From Promethearchaeota archaeon (lineage in GTDB: Archaea; Asgardarchaeota; Lokiarchaeia; Sigyniarchaeales; SOKP01): a stretch of DNA of 64,000 bases. Position 1 is the first letter of the stretch, and every line of letters starts with the position of its first letter. Below, in pieces: positions 46,341 through 54,943 of this stretch. The position numbers were made by a program, and so were the translations under genes. The stretch is from assembly GCA_019058365.1 (NCBI GenBank), contig JAHPZE010000011.1:1-64000 (forward strand), read 5' to 3'. The notes under the pieces were generated by a model. That model saw nothing but the letters and a program-made list of their open reading frames with translations, was not told the DNA's origin and did no database searches.

Positions 46341-46866
46341 TTTGCTAATTATAAATTCTATTATCTCTTTAACTTATTTTATGCATATAACTATTTATTA
46401 ACCACTTTAATATAAAAATAGAGAAAATTCATCTTATAATAATTTTGTATATTTTATTATGGTCATACTTTAATATTTAATATGCAACATTAGTAAGATT
46501 AGAGAATTCCTTTAAATCAAAACAAAATTGAGTTAAAAATAATTAAAAAGCTTGAGTTCTCTCAGCAAATATAATATACCTGTTAAGAAATCTGATATTT
46601 TAACAACCTCATGAAATGTTCCATTTACATTCAAGCGGTTTCAGTTTTTAAAATAAGAACAAAAATTCATATTTAAAAAAAAACTATCCTTACTTATTGG
46701 GATAATTGTTACTTAAATTAAATCAACTTTATAATTAAATTTCAAAATATAGATATTATTCATCTTTAGATTATACAACCTTAATTTTTCAATCAAATTT
46801 TTTTATATTTTGTAAAGCTTATCCTTATCAACGTTATTTTCTATTTATTGAGTAAGAAAGTATCTT
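46341..46866. other. Long intergenic region, nothing recognised
   Basis: These 526 bases of AT-rich DNA separate the divergent DUF6011-like and UspA genes. No tRNA, hairpin with T-run or coding frame of note is seen. Promoters for both neighbours must lie here. Confidence 0.4.
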
Positions 46867-46874
46867 GAGGTGAT
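46867..46874 (+). promoter_or_regulatory. Strong Shine-Dalgarno sequence that fixes an ATT start
   Basis: GAGGTGAT can pair over all eight bases with the 16S rRNA 3' end. Five bases later comes ATT, in frame with the UspA protein. No ATG, GTG or TTG is at a usable distance in that frame. Confidence 0.65.
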
Positions 46875-46879
46875 TTGTT

Positions 46880-47335
46880 ATTTATAAAAAAATATTAGTT
46901 GGTGTTGATGAATCACAGGATGCCATGAATGCTGTAGAAAAAGCATTAGATTTTAAAAAAAGAGAAAATAGTGAAGTTGTTGTATTTCATTCCGTTATGC
47001 ACCATATATATGAATTAATTCCTAATATTACATTTTCTGGGGTTTCAAAATCATCAATTTCTTTATCTATTCATGAAGATTATATTAATCTCGCTAGAAA
47101 AACTCTAAAAGAAGTCGAAAAACGTTTTAAAGATGAGGATGAGAAAGTTGAAACTAGATTAATCTTTGATATTTCTCCTGAGGACTATATTAAAAAGGTA
47201 ATTGCAGAAGAAAACTTCGATTTGGTAATATTAGGATGTAAGGGAAAACATTCAAAATTAAGACAAGTAATTTTAGGAACAATTCCAGATAGAGTAATTA
47301 ACAGTGCTTCCTGTGATGTATTAATTGTAAGGTAA
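46880..47335 (+). CDS. Universal stress protein (UspA) with probable ATT start
   Basis: The track begins at an internal ATG (46925), but the frame upstream supplies the family N terminus YKKILVGVDESQDA, so the protein should start at ATT 46880 (151 residues). The UspA fold ends with the ATP-loop-like VILGCKGKHSKLRQVILGTIPDRVINSASCDVLIVR, where G-2x-G-9x-G(S/T) is kept in part. Such proteins bind nucleotides and respond to stress. An assembly or base error at the start codon is the alternative. Confidence 0.8.
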   Translation: MYKKILVGVDESQDAMNAVEKALDFKKRENSEVVVFHSVMHHIYELIPNITFSGVSKSSISLSIHEDYINLARKTLKEVEKRFKDEDEKVETRLIFDISPEDYIKKVIAEENFDLVILGCKGKHSKLRQVILGTIPDRVINSASCDVLIVR

Positions 47336-47464
47336 TTATCTAAACTAAGAATTTGAATAATAAAAAATTAGTTTAGGTTCTTACTTTACAATAAATTAGT
47401 ATTTTCGTTGTTTTTTTGATACAAAAATAAAAAACATTTGATAAAATTTTTGAGGGATAATAAT

Positions 47465-47602
47465 ATGACAAAGACGGAAAAGTTAAAATTTTGTTTCTAT
47501 TGTGGGAGACTATTAAAAGACTACAAAGTTGGAGAATTTACTAGATGCCCTTATTGCGGAGTTAAATTAAATTACATAAGTAACAAAATATCAAAAAAAT
47601 AA
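47465..47602 (+). CDS. 45-residue zinc-ribbon protein
   Basis: The short ORF, below the track limit, encodes MTKTEKLKFCFYCGRLLKDY followed by RCPYCGVKLNYI, a complete two-knuckle CxxC...CxxC zinc ribbon. A GAGGGATAATA sequence is placed just before the ATG. Similar lone ribbons are common in archaea. It precedes the beta-lactamase-like gene in the same direction. Confidence 0.65.
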   Translation: MTKTEKLKFCFYCGRLLKDYKVGEFTRCPYCGVKLNYISNKISKK

Positions 47603-47654
47603 AAAATCTTAATTAAGAATTTGAGAAACCATACTTAAAGTTTATAATATATTT

Positions 47655-47822
47655 TTGTACAATCAAATTAAGTCTTTTCCTATTGAAGCAGAAAGCAAAT
47701 ATTTGGGTATTTTACCCAAAATCTTAAGAAGTCTTAAACAACATTTATTTAAAATTCCACAAAACAAAAATGATATAAACAACAAAATAGATGAAAAAAT
47801 AAAAAACAAAGAAACTGATTAG
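47655..47822 (+). CDS. Possible 55-residue basic peptide
   Basis: A TTG-started frame runs to TAG one base before the hydrolase ATG. It encodes a basic, helical peptide (KYLGILPKILRSLKQHLFKIPQNKN, then DEKIKNKETD). There is no clear Shine-Dalgarno sequence or known motif. Close linkage to the next gene is the only support. Confidence 0.25.
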   Translation: MYNQIKSFPIEAESKYLGILPKILRSLKQHLFKIPQNKNDINNKIDEKIKNKETD

Positions 47823-47823
47823 A

Positions 47824-49218
47824 ATGAATGACAAATTTGATCAACTCCAGAAGATAATTGTGAAACTTATGCGGAAATTCAAGGTTCCGGGTTTAGCAAT
47901 TAGTATTGTACAAAATGATACCAGTCTATACGAAAAGGGATTTGGTGCTCGTAACCTTGAGGAGAATCTACCAATGACACCAAATACCTTAATAGGGATC
48001 GGTAGTATCTCAAAATCATTTACTGCTTTTTTGATATTAAAATTACGCGAAAAAGGTCAACTAAACTTAGATGATTCGGTTAGTAAATTTTTAGAAATTG
48101 AACCCTTTTTGAGTCATCCAGATATTATAATTGCTCATCTCTTATCACATAGCAGTGGAATACCTTCAGTTGATGCGCAATGGCTCCCTATTGCGATCAC
48201 ATATGGTGACTATCAACGTATTTATCCAATAGGTTCTCTTGATGACTATCTTTATCATTTGTCCGAAACTAAAGATGAGATCTTCTTTAAATCAGGAGAA
48301 AAATTCTTCTATAATAATGATATGTTTACTCTTTTGGGATTACTAATAGAAAAGATTACTGGAAAAACCTTTGAAGAAGTTTTAAATGAAGAAATATTGA
48401 AACCCTTAGAAATGACGCGTGCTACGGTCAATCGAGAACAACTTGAAAAGGATCCAATGAAAGATTATATTACGGGTTATATTCATAAAGGCTCAGAAGA
48501 AAAATTGCAATTTGACAAGCCTAAGTTACCTTTTTCGAAATTTCTTCAAGCACCTGGTGGTTTATATACATCTATGCATGAAATGTTAAATTATGCTGAT
48601 TGTTTATTACAGAAAGGTATTTTTAAGAACAAGCGAATAATTGAATCAGAGTCTATTGAATTGCTCTGGAGTCCTAGAATTAAATCACCATATGGGTATG
48701 GAAAAGATCCTAAATACTGCTTAGGTTGGGTTCGGGAGGAAGATTTTCTGAATAACACCCTAATTCATCATGGAGGGGGGTTGGGTGTAAGTACTTCCTT
48801 TTTTGGATTAATCCCAGAGTTAAATATTGCTGTTAGCGTTGCTGAAAATGATGACAGTGGAATTTGCGGTATAGTTGGAATATGTGCTTTAACTATGATG
48901 GTTGGAAAAAATCCTGAACAAATTAATGAAAAACTAAAAATAATTGAAATTTATGATAAAATTGCTGGCAGTTATAAATCATCCCTAGGTTTGTATAAAT
49001 TAGAAGTATCTTTTAAAGCTATGTCCATTCATATTAAAGTTGAATCGGATGATGGAATCTTTAATTTTCCCCTTATTATTGAAAATTTCGATGATTTAAC
49101 TTTTAGATTATTTTCGACAATTCCCTCAAATCTTCAAAAAGTTAAATTTTATCAAGATTCTAAGACGGGAAAAGTGGAATATGTAACATATGATAGGTAT
49201 CTTTACCATAAACTATAA
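47824..49218 (+). CDS. Serine hydrolase of the class C beta-lactamase/penicillin-binding fold
   Basis: The 464-residue protein has the SxxK motif in GIGSISKSFTAFLILKL (about residue 65), the YxN motif in KFFYNNDMFTLLGLLIEKITGK and HHGGGLGVSTSF as the third element. A C-terminal beta-rich domain of about 100 residues follows. There is no signal peptide, so it should act in the cytoplasm as an esterase or peptidase rather than in antibiotic resistance. The substrate is unknown. Confidence 0.9.
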   Translation: MNDKFDQLQKIIVKLMRKFKVPGLAISIVQNDTSLYEKGFGARNLEENLPMTPNTLIGIGSISKSFTAFLILKLREKGQLNLDDSVSKFLEIEPFLSHPDIIIAHLLSHSSGIPSVDAQWLPIAITYGDYQRIYPIGSLDDYLYHLSETKDEIFFKSGEKFFYNNDMFTLLGLLIEKITGKTFEEVLNEEILKPLEMTRATVNREQLEKDPMKDYITGYIHKGSEEKLQFDKPKLPFSKFLQAPGGLYTSMHEMLNYADCLLQKGIFKNKRIIESESIELLWSPRIKSPYGYGKDPKYCLGWVREEDFLNNTLIHHGGGLGVSTSFFGLIPELNIAVSVAENDDSGICGIVGICALTMMVGKNPEQINEKLKIIEIYDKIAGSYKSSLGLYKLEVSFKAMSIHIKVESDDGIFNFPLIIENFDDLTFRLFSTIPSNLQKVKFYQDSKTGKVEYVTYDRYLYHKL

Positions 49219-49357
49219 TTTTATACCCTAAAACATTTTCTTAAATTAATAGAAATTATCAATGATTGGTCTATAAAAATTATTTATAGCAATTTTAATT
49301 CATTTAGCTTAGAAAATAATTAAGTTTATATTAATTTTAAAGGGTTGAGGTATTTTA

Positions 49358-49609
49358 ATGAAAGTTAGTATTAGATATCATGAAATTTTAGAAGAATTTT
49401 TAGAAAAAGAATTGGATTGGTTAAAAGAAGAATTTGAGATTTTATTTAATTCAAAAATAGAAAATTATACTAAAAATGATAAAAAGCTCGCAAATGATAT
49501 CTTAGATTATATTTTAGAAAATACCTATGTTTATGATAATATTATATTAATTAATTTGTTGAATCAAGCTCTGGAAAGTATTGAAAAAAAGTATGTTAAT
49601 CTATTTTAA
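49358..49609 (+). CDS. Small acidic helical protein, unknown
   Basis: The 83-residue protein (MKVSIRYHEILEEFLEKELDW...) is helical and acidic, without Cys or membrane segments. It starts after a GGGTTGAGG-like purine stretch. The MITE copy A begins about 10 bases after its stop. I do not recognise a family. Confidence 0.5.
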   Translation: MKVSIRYHEILEEFLEKELDWLKEEFEILFNSKIENYTKNDKKLANDILDYILENTYVYDNIILINLLNQALESIEKKYVNLF

Positions 49610-49619
49610 TTGATTATTT

Positions 49620-49730
49620 ACAACGCATTAAATAAATTTGAATATTCATCAAAAATTTCATAATGAAAGCCAAATCATCTTTCCAAAAAATTAAGATCAG
49701 ATAAGTTATGACAAGATGTTTAGTGCGTAA
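49620..49730 (-). mobile_element. 111-bp MITE, copy A (decayed ends)
   Basis: This stretch is about 85% identical by eye to the reverse complement of 50422-50532. Shared blocks include AACGCATTAAATAAATTTGA and CAAATCATCTTTCC. Its right end, TTTAGTGCGTAA, is a degraded form of the terminal inverted repeat. No coding capacity. It sits just after the small acidic gene. Confidence 0.8.
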
Positions 49731-49860
49731 TAAATATTTACAATATAAATATGAATCATAGAGTGTTTTTATATGAGAATACATTTGGATACTCATCACT
49801 ATACGTTCGTATTTATTCATATTATTGAACATATAAATATTAAAGTGATAGTTGTTTAAA

Positions 49861-50424
49861 ATGAAACCTGATATCGTAGATCAAGAATTTTCTCCCTACA
49901 CTATGGCTAGTGTCATTATTGGAACGAAAGTAGAACAAAAACCCAACTTTATGGTGTGTACTTGGGTAAGTCGAGTCAATCGTAATCCTCCCATGTGGAT
50001 GGCTTCTGTCAATAACAAGCATTATTCGTTAGAAGGAATTAAGACAAATCAATCATTCTCAATGAATTTTCCTTCAACATCCCAAGTAAAAGAAACTGAT
50101 TATGTTGGAATCACTTCGGGTAGAAAGGTGGACAAATCAAAAGTTTTTGAAATATTTTATGGTGAGACTGATGTTCCCTTAATAAAAACTTGCCCGTTTT
50201 CAATTGAACTGACTTTAACCCATTCTATTCGAATGCAAGACCATACATTACTTGTGGGAACTGCCCAAAATTCATATTTAGGAAGAGAATATTATACAGA
50301 TGGGCTCCCAGATATGTCTAAAATGGATTTAATGATTTATACTGGGATCCCTGCCACTTATTGGTCCCTGGGTAAAATTGTTGGCAAAGCTTTTTCAGTA
50401 GGACAAGATTTCAACTATCTATAA
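49861..50424 (+). CDS. Flavin reductase-like (FMN-binding split barrel) protein
   Basis: The 187-residue protein has the flavin reductase-like order: YTMASVIIGTKVEQKPNFMVCTWVSRV, NPPMWMASVNNKHYSLEGIK, QSFSMNFPS and ATYWSLGKIVGKAFSVGQ. It should bind FMN and move electrons in the cytoplasm. I chose ATG 49861 rather than the track's TTG at 49852. The stop codon TAA is formed by the first bases of MITE copy B, so the insertion may have trimmed the last few residues. It lies between two inverted MITE copies. Confidence 0.85.
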   Translation: MKPDIVDQEFSPYTMASVIIGTKVEQKPNFMVCTWVSRVNRNPPMWMASVNNKHYSLEGIKTNQSFSMNFPSTSQVKETDYVGITSGRKVDKSKVFEIFYGETDVPLIKTCPFSIELTLTHSIRMQDHTLLVGTAQNSYLGREYYTDGLPDMSKMDLMIYTGIPATYWSLGKIVGKAFSVGQDFNYL

Positions 50425-50532
50425 CGCATTAAATAATATGTTATAGCTACATCTGGTTTTAATTTTTTGGAAAGATGATTTGTCTCTCAATATGTTTTTT
50501 TTGATGTATATTCAAATTTATTTAATGCGTTA
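50422..50532 (+). mobile_element. 111-bp MITE, copy B, with perfect 15-bp terminal inverted repeats
   Basis: The element starts TAACGCATTAAATAA and ends with the exact inverse TTATTTAATGCGTTA-type repeat. It has no coding frame. Inverted relative to copy A, it brackets the flavin reductase gene with it. A TA dinucleotide lies at both outer ends, which would suit a Tc1/IS630-type mobiliser, but copy A does not keep it. A related TGCGCATTAAA half-site is near 50772. Confidence 0.85.
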
Positions 50533-50852
50533 CAAATAAATACTTTGATTTTCAGAAAAATATTTAGAAATACCATTAAATTTTTATTTGTAAATATGTA
50601 ATTGAAAATTACATATAACATTGTGAAGTCTTTTTTATAATTATGGCAACTTTGCAAACTTTTGGTTGGCAGTGGCCTTGGTGTTGGCAATAAAGCCAAT
50701 TGCAAAGGATTCTATGTAATATTATTTTTTCGTTTTAATATTTTTCTTAATATTAAAATCTCTTTCTAAATGCGCATTAAACATATTGAATTCCAGTATT
50801 TTGATGACACACATCATAAGATGTGAAAAAATGAATATCAAAGGTAATTAGA
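50533..50852. other. Intergenic region before trpB2, with a structured GC-richer patch
   Basis: This stretch separates MITE copy B from trpB2. Most is AT-rich, but 50650-50707 is conspicuously richer in G and C and self-complementary (see separate entry). A half-site resembling the MITE end is near 50772. Confidence 0.4.
50650..50707 (+). ncRNA. Candidate structured RNA upstream of trpB2
   Basis: Outer arms CTTTGCAA (50650-50657) and TTGCAAAG (50700-50707) enclose an inner TTGGC-AATAAA-GCCAA hairpin and a repeated GTTGGCA. The patch is GC-rich for this genome. It has no tRNA-like GTTCRA. It may be a leader element or a small RNA; the strand is unknown and set to the downstream gene. Confidence 0.3.
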
Positions 50853-52256
50853 ATGATAGATAATTTTAATGGAAGAATATTACTACAACCAAATGAAATT
50901 CCAAAGAATTGGATAAATATTTTACCAGATTTACCCTCTTCTATGACGCCCTTAATTAATCCGATGGATGGGAAACCCATTCCTCCTGAAATGGCATTTG
51001 CTATATTTCCAAAAGAATGTGTAATGCAAGAGTTCTCTTTAGAACCTTTTATTCCCATCCCTAAGGATTTGAGGGAAATTTTTGCCCGTACTTATCGACC
51101 AAGTCCACTACATCGTGCTTTAGGCTTAGAGAGAGACTTAGGTATAGAAGGAGATAGAATTAAAATATTTTATAAAAATGAGTCTTGTTCTCCAACGGGG
51201 TCACATAAACCTAATACTGCCATAACCCAAGCATACTATGCAAAAAAAGAAGGTACTGAAGAATTGGTTACGGAAACAGGTGCTGGACAGTGGGGATCAG
51301 CTTTGGCATATGGCTGCAATTTATATAGACTTAAATGCATCGTATACATGGTAAGAGCAAGTTTCATCCAAAAACCAGGCAGAACTATTTTAATGAGAGC
51401 TTTTAATGCTGAAGTACATGCTAGTCCTTCAAATCTCACTGAATCAGGAAATAAATTTTTACAAAAAGATCCCAAACACCCAGGTAGTCTAGGAATCGCG
51501 ATTTCTGAAGCATTAGAACATAGTATGAGAAGTGATAAAGCACGATATTCTCTTGGAAGTGTAGTTAATTTTGTGCTTTTACATCAAACAATTATAGGAC
51601 AAGAAGCTAAAATACAACTAGCGAAAGTGGGTATTAAAAAACCAGATATAATTATCGGGTGCATGGGAGGTGGTTCTAATTTTGGAGGCTTGATGATTCC
51701 GTTTATGAAAGATAAACTTAACGGAACAACTCCAGATATGGAATTTATTGGTGTAGAACCTCGAGCATGCCCTAGTGTTTGTAAAGGAGAGTATAGATGG
51801 GATTTTGGAGATTCTTCGATGAAAGGGCCGATAGTGAAGATGTATACTCTAGGGCATACTTTCGTGCCAAGCCCAATTCATGCGGGAGGATTAAGATATC
51901 ATGGAATGGCTCCTATTATTTCAATTCTATACAAAAACAAATTTCTCAACACAGTTATGCATCATCAAACTGAAGTAATTAACGCCGGTATTCAGTTCGC
52001 TAGAGCTGAAGGTATACTTCCTGCTCCAGAAACTGCGCATGCCATACAAGAAACAATTAATCAGGCATTGAAAGCTAAAGAAAACAATGAGAAAAAGGTA
52101 ATCTTGTTCAATTTTAGTGGTCATGGATTTTTTGATCTATTAGCTTATAAGGAGTTTATGGCTGGAAATTTAAAAGAATTTGAATTACCTACTAATGAGA
52201 TTCAAAGAAATTTAGATTCTGAAGAAATGCCCATAATCGATGAAACCAAATTTTAA
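50853..52256 (+). CDS. trpB2: Tryptophan synthase beta-like protein (TrpB2 type)
   Basis: The 467-residue PLP enzyme has the PLP lysine in SPTGSHKPNTAITQAYYA, ETGAGQWGSALAYGC, the phosphate-binding GCMGGGSNFGG and ILPAPETAHAIQ. Length and sequence match the longer TrpB2 form, common in archaea, that condenses indole and serine without a tightly bound TrpA. No other trp gene is nearby, which fits indole salvage. It converges on the UxaE-like gene. Confidence 0.93.
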   Translation: MIDNFNGRILLQPNEIPKNWINILPDLPSSMTPLINPMDGKPIPPEMAFAIFPKECVMQEFSLEPFIPIPKDLREIFARTYRPSPLHRALGLERDLGIEGDRIKIFYKNESCSPTGSHKPNTAITQAYYAKKEGTEELVTETGAGQWGSALAYGCNLYRLKCIVYMVRASFIQKPGRTILMRAFNAEVHASPSNLTESGNKFLQKDPKHPGSLGIAISEALEHSMRSDKARYSLGSVVNFVLLHQTIIGQEAKIQLAKVGIKKPDIIIGCMGGGSNFGGLMIPFMKDKLNGTTPDMEFIGVEPRACPSVCKGEYRWDFGDSSMKGPIVKMYTLGHTFVPSPIHAGGLRYHGMAPIISILYKNKFLNTVMHHQTEVINAGIQFARAEGILPAPETAHAIQETINQALKAKENNEKKVILFNFSGHGFFDLLAYKEFMAGNLKEFELPTNEIQRNLDSEEMPIIDETKF

Positions 52257-52260
52257 CAAA

Positions 52261-52292
52261 TAATTTTTTTTTTAAAAATACTTGTTTTTTTA
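52261..52292. terminator. T-rich terminator between convergent genes
   Basis: Two T-tracts, of 10 and 7 bases, lie right after the trpB2 stop. Archaeal RNA polymerase stops at such oligo-T runs without needing a hairpin. A functional call by motif only. Confidence 0.5.
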
Positions 52293-52333
52293 ATCGATTA
52301 ATTAAAACTGAATTTGTATTAAAACTGATTACT

Positions 52334-53578
52334 TCATGGAAATAACCGAGCTATATGTCTATCGTAAATGTTTTCGATAATATTTGGAGTTATTATATAT
52401 TCATATTTTTTTAGGACTTCTATATATCGAGATCCCATTTCCCCAGCAATTTTATATCCAATATGCAGAAATTGACGAAAATTTGGATTAAAATCTTTAC
52501 AAGCTTCATCATGTTGTAAAACTTTAGCAAATTCTTCGCCAGTCCAATTGTTAACCAAGCTTGGATGAGGCAATTTATCTTTTTTGATATTTATCACAGT
52601 TCTATAAGGAAGATATAGCTCATCAAACCGAATATAAGCTTTATTATAAATTTCTTTAGCGATTTTCAGACATTCACCTCCAACAATGGCTAAAGTAGCT
52701 ATTTCTTCTAACCATGTAGTTCCAGACGTCTTTAAATGAACTCCAGTGTTAAATTTTTTAATAACATTATTAATAATTTCATAAATTGAGAATTTATCAC
52801 TTCCGGAATGAATGCTTAACTTTAAATTATTTGGCAAAGAGAACTCCTTTATCGAAAACTGAATAATCTCTATTAAATTCTCAAAATTTTTCGCAAACTG
52901 CTGAATGTTTCCCTGATAATCAATTCCCTTATAAAAGCTACCACAAAATCTAGGAGCAAATGTCTGAACGGGGATTTTTTCATCGGCTATAGCAGCTAAT
53001 ATAAAAAGTACTTCTATAGGTGTTTGAGGTTTACTCGATTCATCCATAGAGATTTCAATTATAAAGTTATTCTTACCCTTTTTTTCCTCAATTTTACGAT
53101 AAATCTTCCCAGCTTCTTTTATTGCGAGGAGATATTCTTCAGCAATAGAATATACCTGCTTTTCGTTAACATTTAAAGACTCTTTGATATTTAGAATTGA
53201 TATTTTTCTAATGTATTTTTCATATTTATCAGTAAAAGCTTTTAAGTCATCATTCGACGCTTTTTTTCCTATAAACTCTGCTACATCCAGTGTAAAAAAA
53301 TTACATGAATCAACATACGAATCCACATTAGAAAATCCTATGTGATCAGCATCAATATAATATTTACCCTTCCATTTTAATTCCTTTACGGCCTTTTGAG
53401 CTTCATTTAAAACATCTAGAGGTGTTGTTTTGGTAATTAAATGTTCTCTATGAGATTTGTTCCACACAGCAGCAAGGTCTACACCATTTTCTTCTGCTTT
53501 TATTATTGCTTTTAGTAGAGCTTTCCCTTGGCATCCAAATCGATCCCCTATGCCAATTGAATATTTTTGTAATTTCAT
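52334..53578 (-). CDS. UxaE-like (tagaturonate epimerase family) sugar-acid protein
   Basis: The 414-residue protein has conserved-looking polar motifs: YSIGIGDRFGCQGKALLKA, KYYIDADHIGF, DESSKPQTPIEVLFIL, FAPRFCGSFYKGIDYQGN and LSIHSGSDKFSIYEI, with a late LHIGYKIAGEMG. This pattern fits the UxaE/tagaturonate 3-epimerase type of TIM-barrel enzymes, with His and Asp for metal binding. I am moderately sure of the family and not of the substrate. No uronate pathway genes are adjacent. Confidence 0.6.
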   Translation of the reverse strand: MKLQKYSIGIGDRFGCQGKALLKAIIKAEENGVDLAAVWNKSHREHLITKTTPLDVLNEAQKAVKELKWKGKYYIDADHIGFSNVDSYVDSCNFFTLDVAEFIGKKASNDDLKAFTDKYEKYIRKISILNIKESLNVNEKQVYSIAEEYLLAIKEAGKIYRKIEEKKGKNNFIIEISMDESSKPQTPIEVLFILAAIADEKIPVQTFAPRFCGSFYKGIDYQGNIQQFAKNFENLIEIIQFSIKEFSLPNNLKLSIHSGSDKFSIYEIINNVIKKFNTGVHLKTSGTTWLEEIATLAIVGGECLKIAKEIYNKAYIRFDELYLPYRTVINIKKDKLPHPSLVNNWTGEEFAKVLQHDEACKDFNPNFRQFLHIGYKIAGEMGSRYIEVLKKYEYIITPNIIENIYDRHIARLFP

Positions 53579-53620
53579 ATCAATTTGATAGGTAGTTAAT
53601 TTTTTTAAATGTTTACTCTT

Positions 53621-54259
53621 TCATGTAGTAAGAGCAATTTTACTTAATTTGTGATCTCTTTTTTCTTTTAATCTGTAAGAAAACCTTTCAAGATTTATAA
53701 GAATATTTTTTAAATTATATTTTTCCATTCTTTCTCTAATTGCACAAAATCCAGTACAATTTCCCCAATCAAACGGGGATTCACATTTATAACAAGTTTT
53801 TAAAAAACCATAAACATGATATAAATTTAACGAGGTTAATAAGAAATTTAAAATGATAAAACCAATTAGTAAGTTTGTTTTTCTTGAGTTTGGAAGTTCC
53901 ATTATCCAATAAAATAATAATGCCGCTCCAATCCCAATAATAAATTTCTGTAAAATCTTTAATCTTTTTCCCTTTATTAAATTTAAAGGACTTAGAAAAA
54001 ATGTTGTTAAAAAAATGAGACTTATTATAATAATACTATTAGAAGAAATTATATTGCTAATGTTTAAAATTCTAAATATCATGAATGCCAGAAATGCTGT
54101 AGGATATCCAATGAAACATCCGATACATAATCCTTGGTTTCCACATTTAATTACGTGGTTTTTAAATTTTTCACATTCTGGATGATGACTTAAAAAGAAA
54201 GGTAAAAAACTTTTTCCATATAATATTAATTTTTTCAATTTTCCTCGGTTTTTGCTCAA
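53621..54259 (-). CDS. Cys-rich multi-pass membrane protein, unknown
   Basis: The 212-residue protein has about four hydrophobic helices. Cys-rich soluble parts are HHPECEKFKNHVIKCGNQGLCIGCF near the N terminus and KTCYKCESPFDWGNCTGFC near the C terminus. The spacing suggests two metal or disulphide sites at the membrane surface. I do not assign a named family. Confidence 0.6.
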   Translation of the reverse strand: MSKNRGKLKKLILYGKSFLPFFLSHHPECEKFKNHVIKCGNQGLCIGCFIGYPTAFLAFMIFRILNISNIISSNSIIIISLIFLTTFFLSPLNLIKGKRLKILQKFIIGIGAALLFYWIMELPNSRKTNLLIGFIILNFLLTSLNLYHVYGFLKTCYKCESPFDWGNCTGFCAIRERMEKYNLKNILINLERFSYRLKEKRDHKLSKIALTT

Positions 54260-54399
54260 ATTTTTTACTCCCTTTTAAATTAACAGCATCTATTTGCTCT
54301 CTTTTATAATTAAAATTAACTTATTTCATCTTTAATTCTATGTATTTTTTAAGAAAGTCTTTCCGAAAAATAAAGATTAATAAAAATATATATACCTTA

Positions 54400-54834
54400 C
54401 TAGAGATAGTTAAACCAATTAAACCAATTAAACCATTGAAAGAACAAGAAATAAAATAACAGGAAACAAACGAAATCAAATATCCCTAAAACTATTCCTA
54501 TCATTGCTATTGCATTATTCTCATCTCTGCCTATTCCAAGACCACCTAAAATTATTGCAGCTATTCCTAAAACAGGAGCGATATAAAAAGCACCACAAAA
54601 GATACCAATTAATGCGGAAATTACTGCTGCTATTCCATAATTATTATCTCCGCTGGAACTAAATGGTCGTTGATATGGCCGTGTTTGAATTGTCTGAGGC
54701 AGTCTCGTTATCTGTGGTTGCTGTAGAGGCTGTGATTGTGGAATTTCTGTTTCTTTTAGAATCTTTCCGCAATTTGGACATGCATTCCATAATTCTTCTA
54801 CTTCACTACCACAATTTGTACAATACGGACTCAT
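54400..54834 (-). CDS. Zinc-ribbon protein with DUF4190-like membrane domain
   Basis: The 144-residue protein starts with a zinc ribbon YCTNCGSEVEELWNACPNCG, followed by a Gln/Pro-rich linker. A DUF4190-type hydrophobic pair, GIAAVISALIGIFCGAF then GIAAIILGGLGIGRDENNAIA, ends in an aromatic tail (FFQWFNWFNWFNYL). It is likely anchored in the membrane with the ribbon in the cytosol. Function unknown. Confidence 0.75.
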   Translation of the reverse strand: MSPYCTNCGSEVEELWNACPNCGKILKETEIPQSQPLQQPQITRLPQTIQTRPYQRPFSSSGDNNYGIAAVISALIGIFCGAFYIAPVLGIAAIILGGLGIGRDENNAIAMIGIVLGIFDFVCFLLFYFLFFQWFNWFNWFNYL

Positions 54835-54943
54835 AATATTCTATTTTTTTGTTATTCTGAATATTAATATCTTGTTTTTTTATAATTAAATATTTAACTT
54901 CAAGAAAAGTTTTTCTAATAGAATGATTTAAAATTTGTATTAT

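Noticed and set aside
49614-49832. Minus-strand 72-residue ORF
   Set aside because: It runs across MITE copy A, has no recognisable motif and is best explained as chance.
50487-50705. Minus-strand 72-residue ORF
   Set aside because: It spans the MITE end and the GC-rich structured patch; the peptide has no motif.
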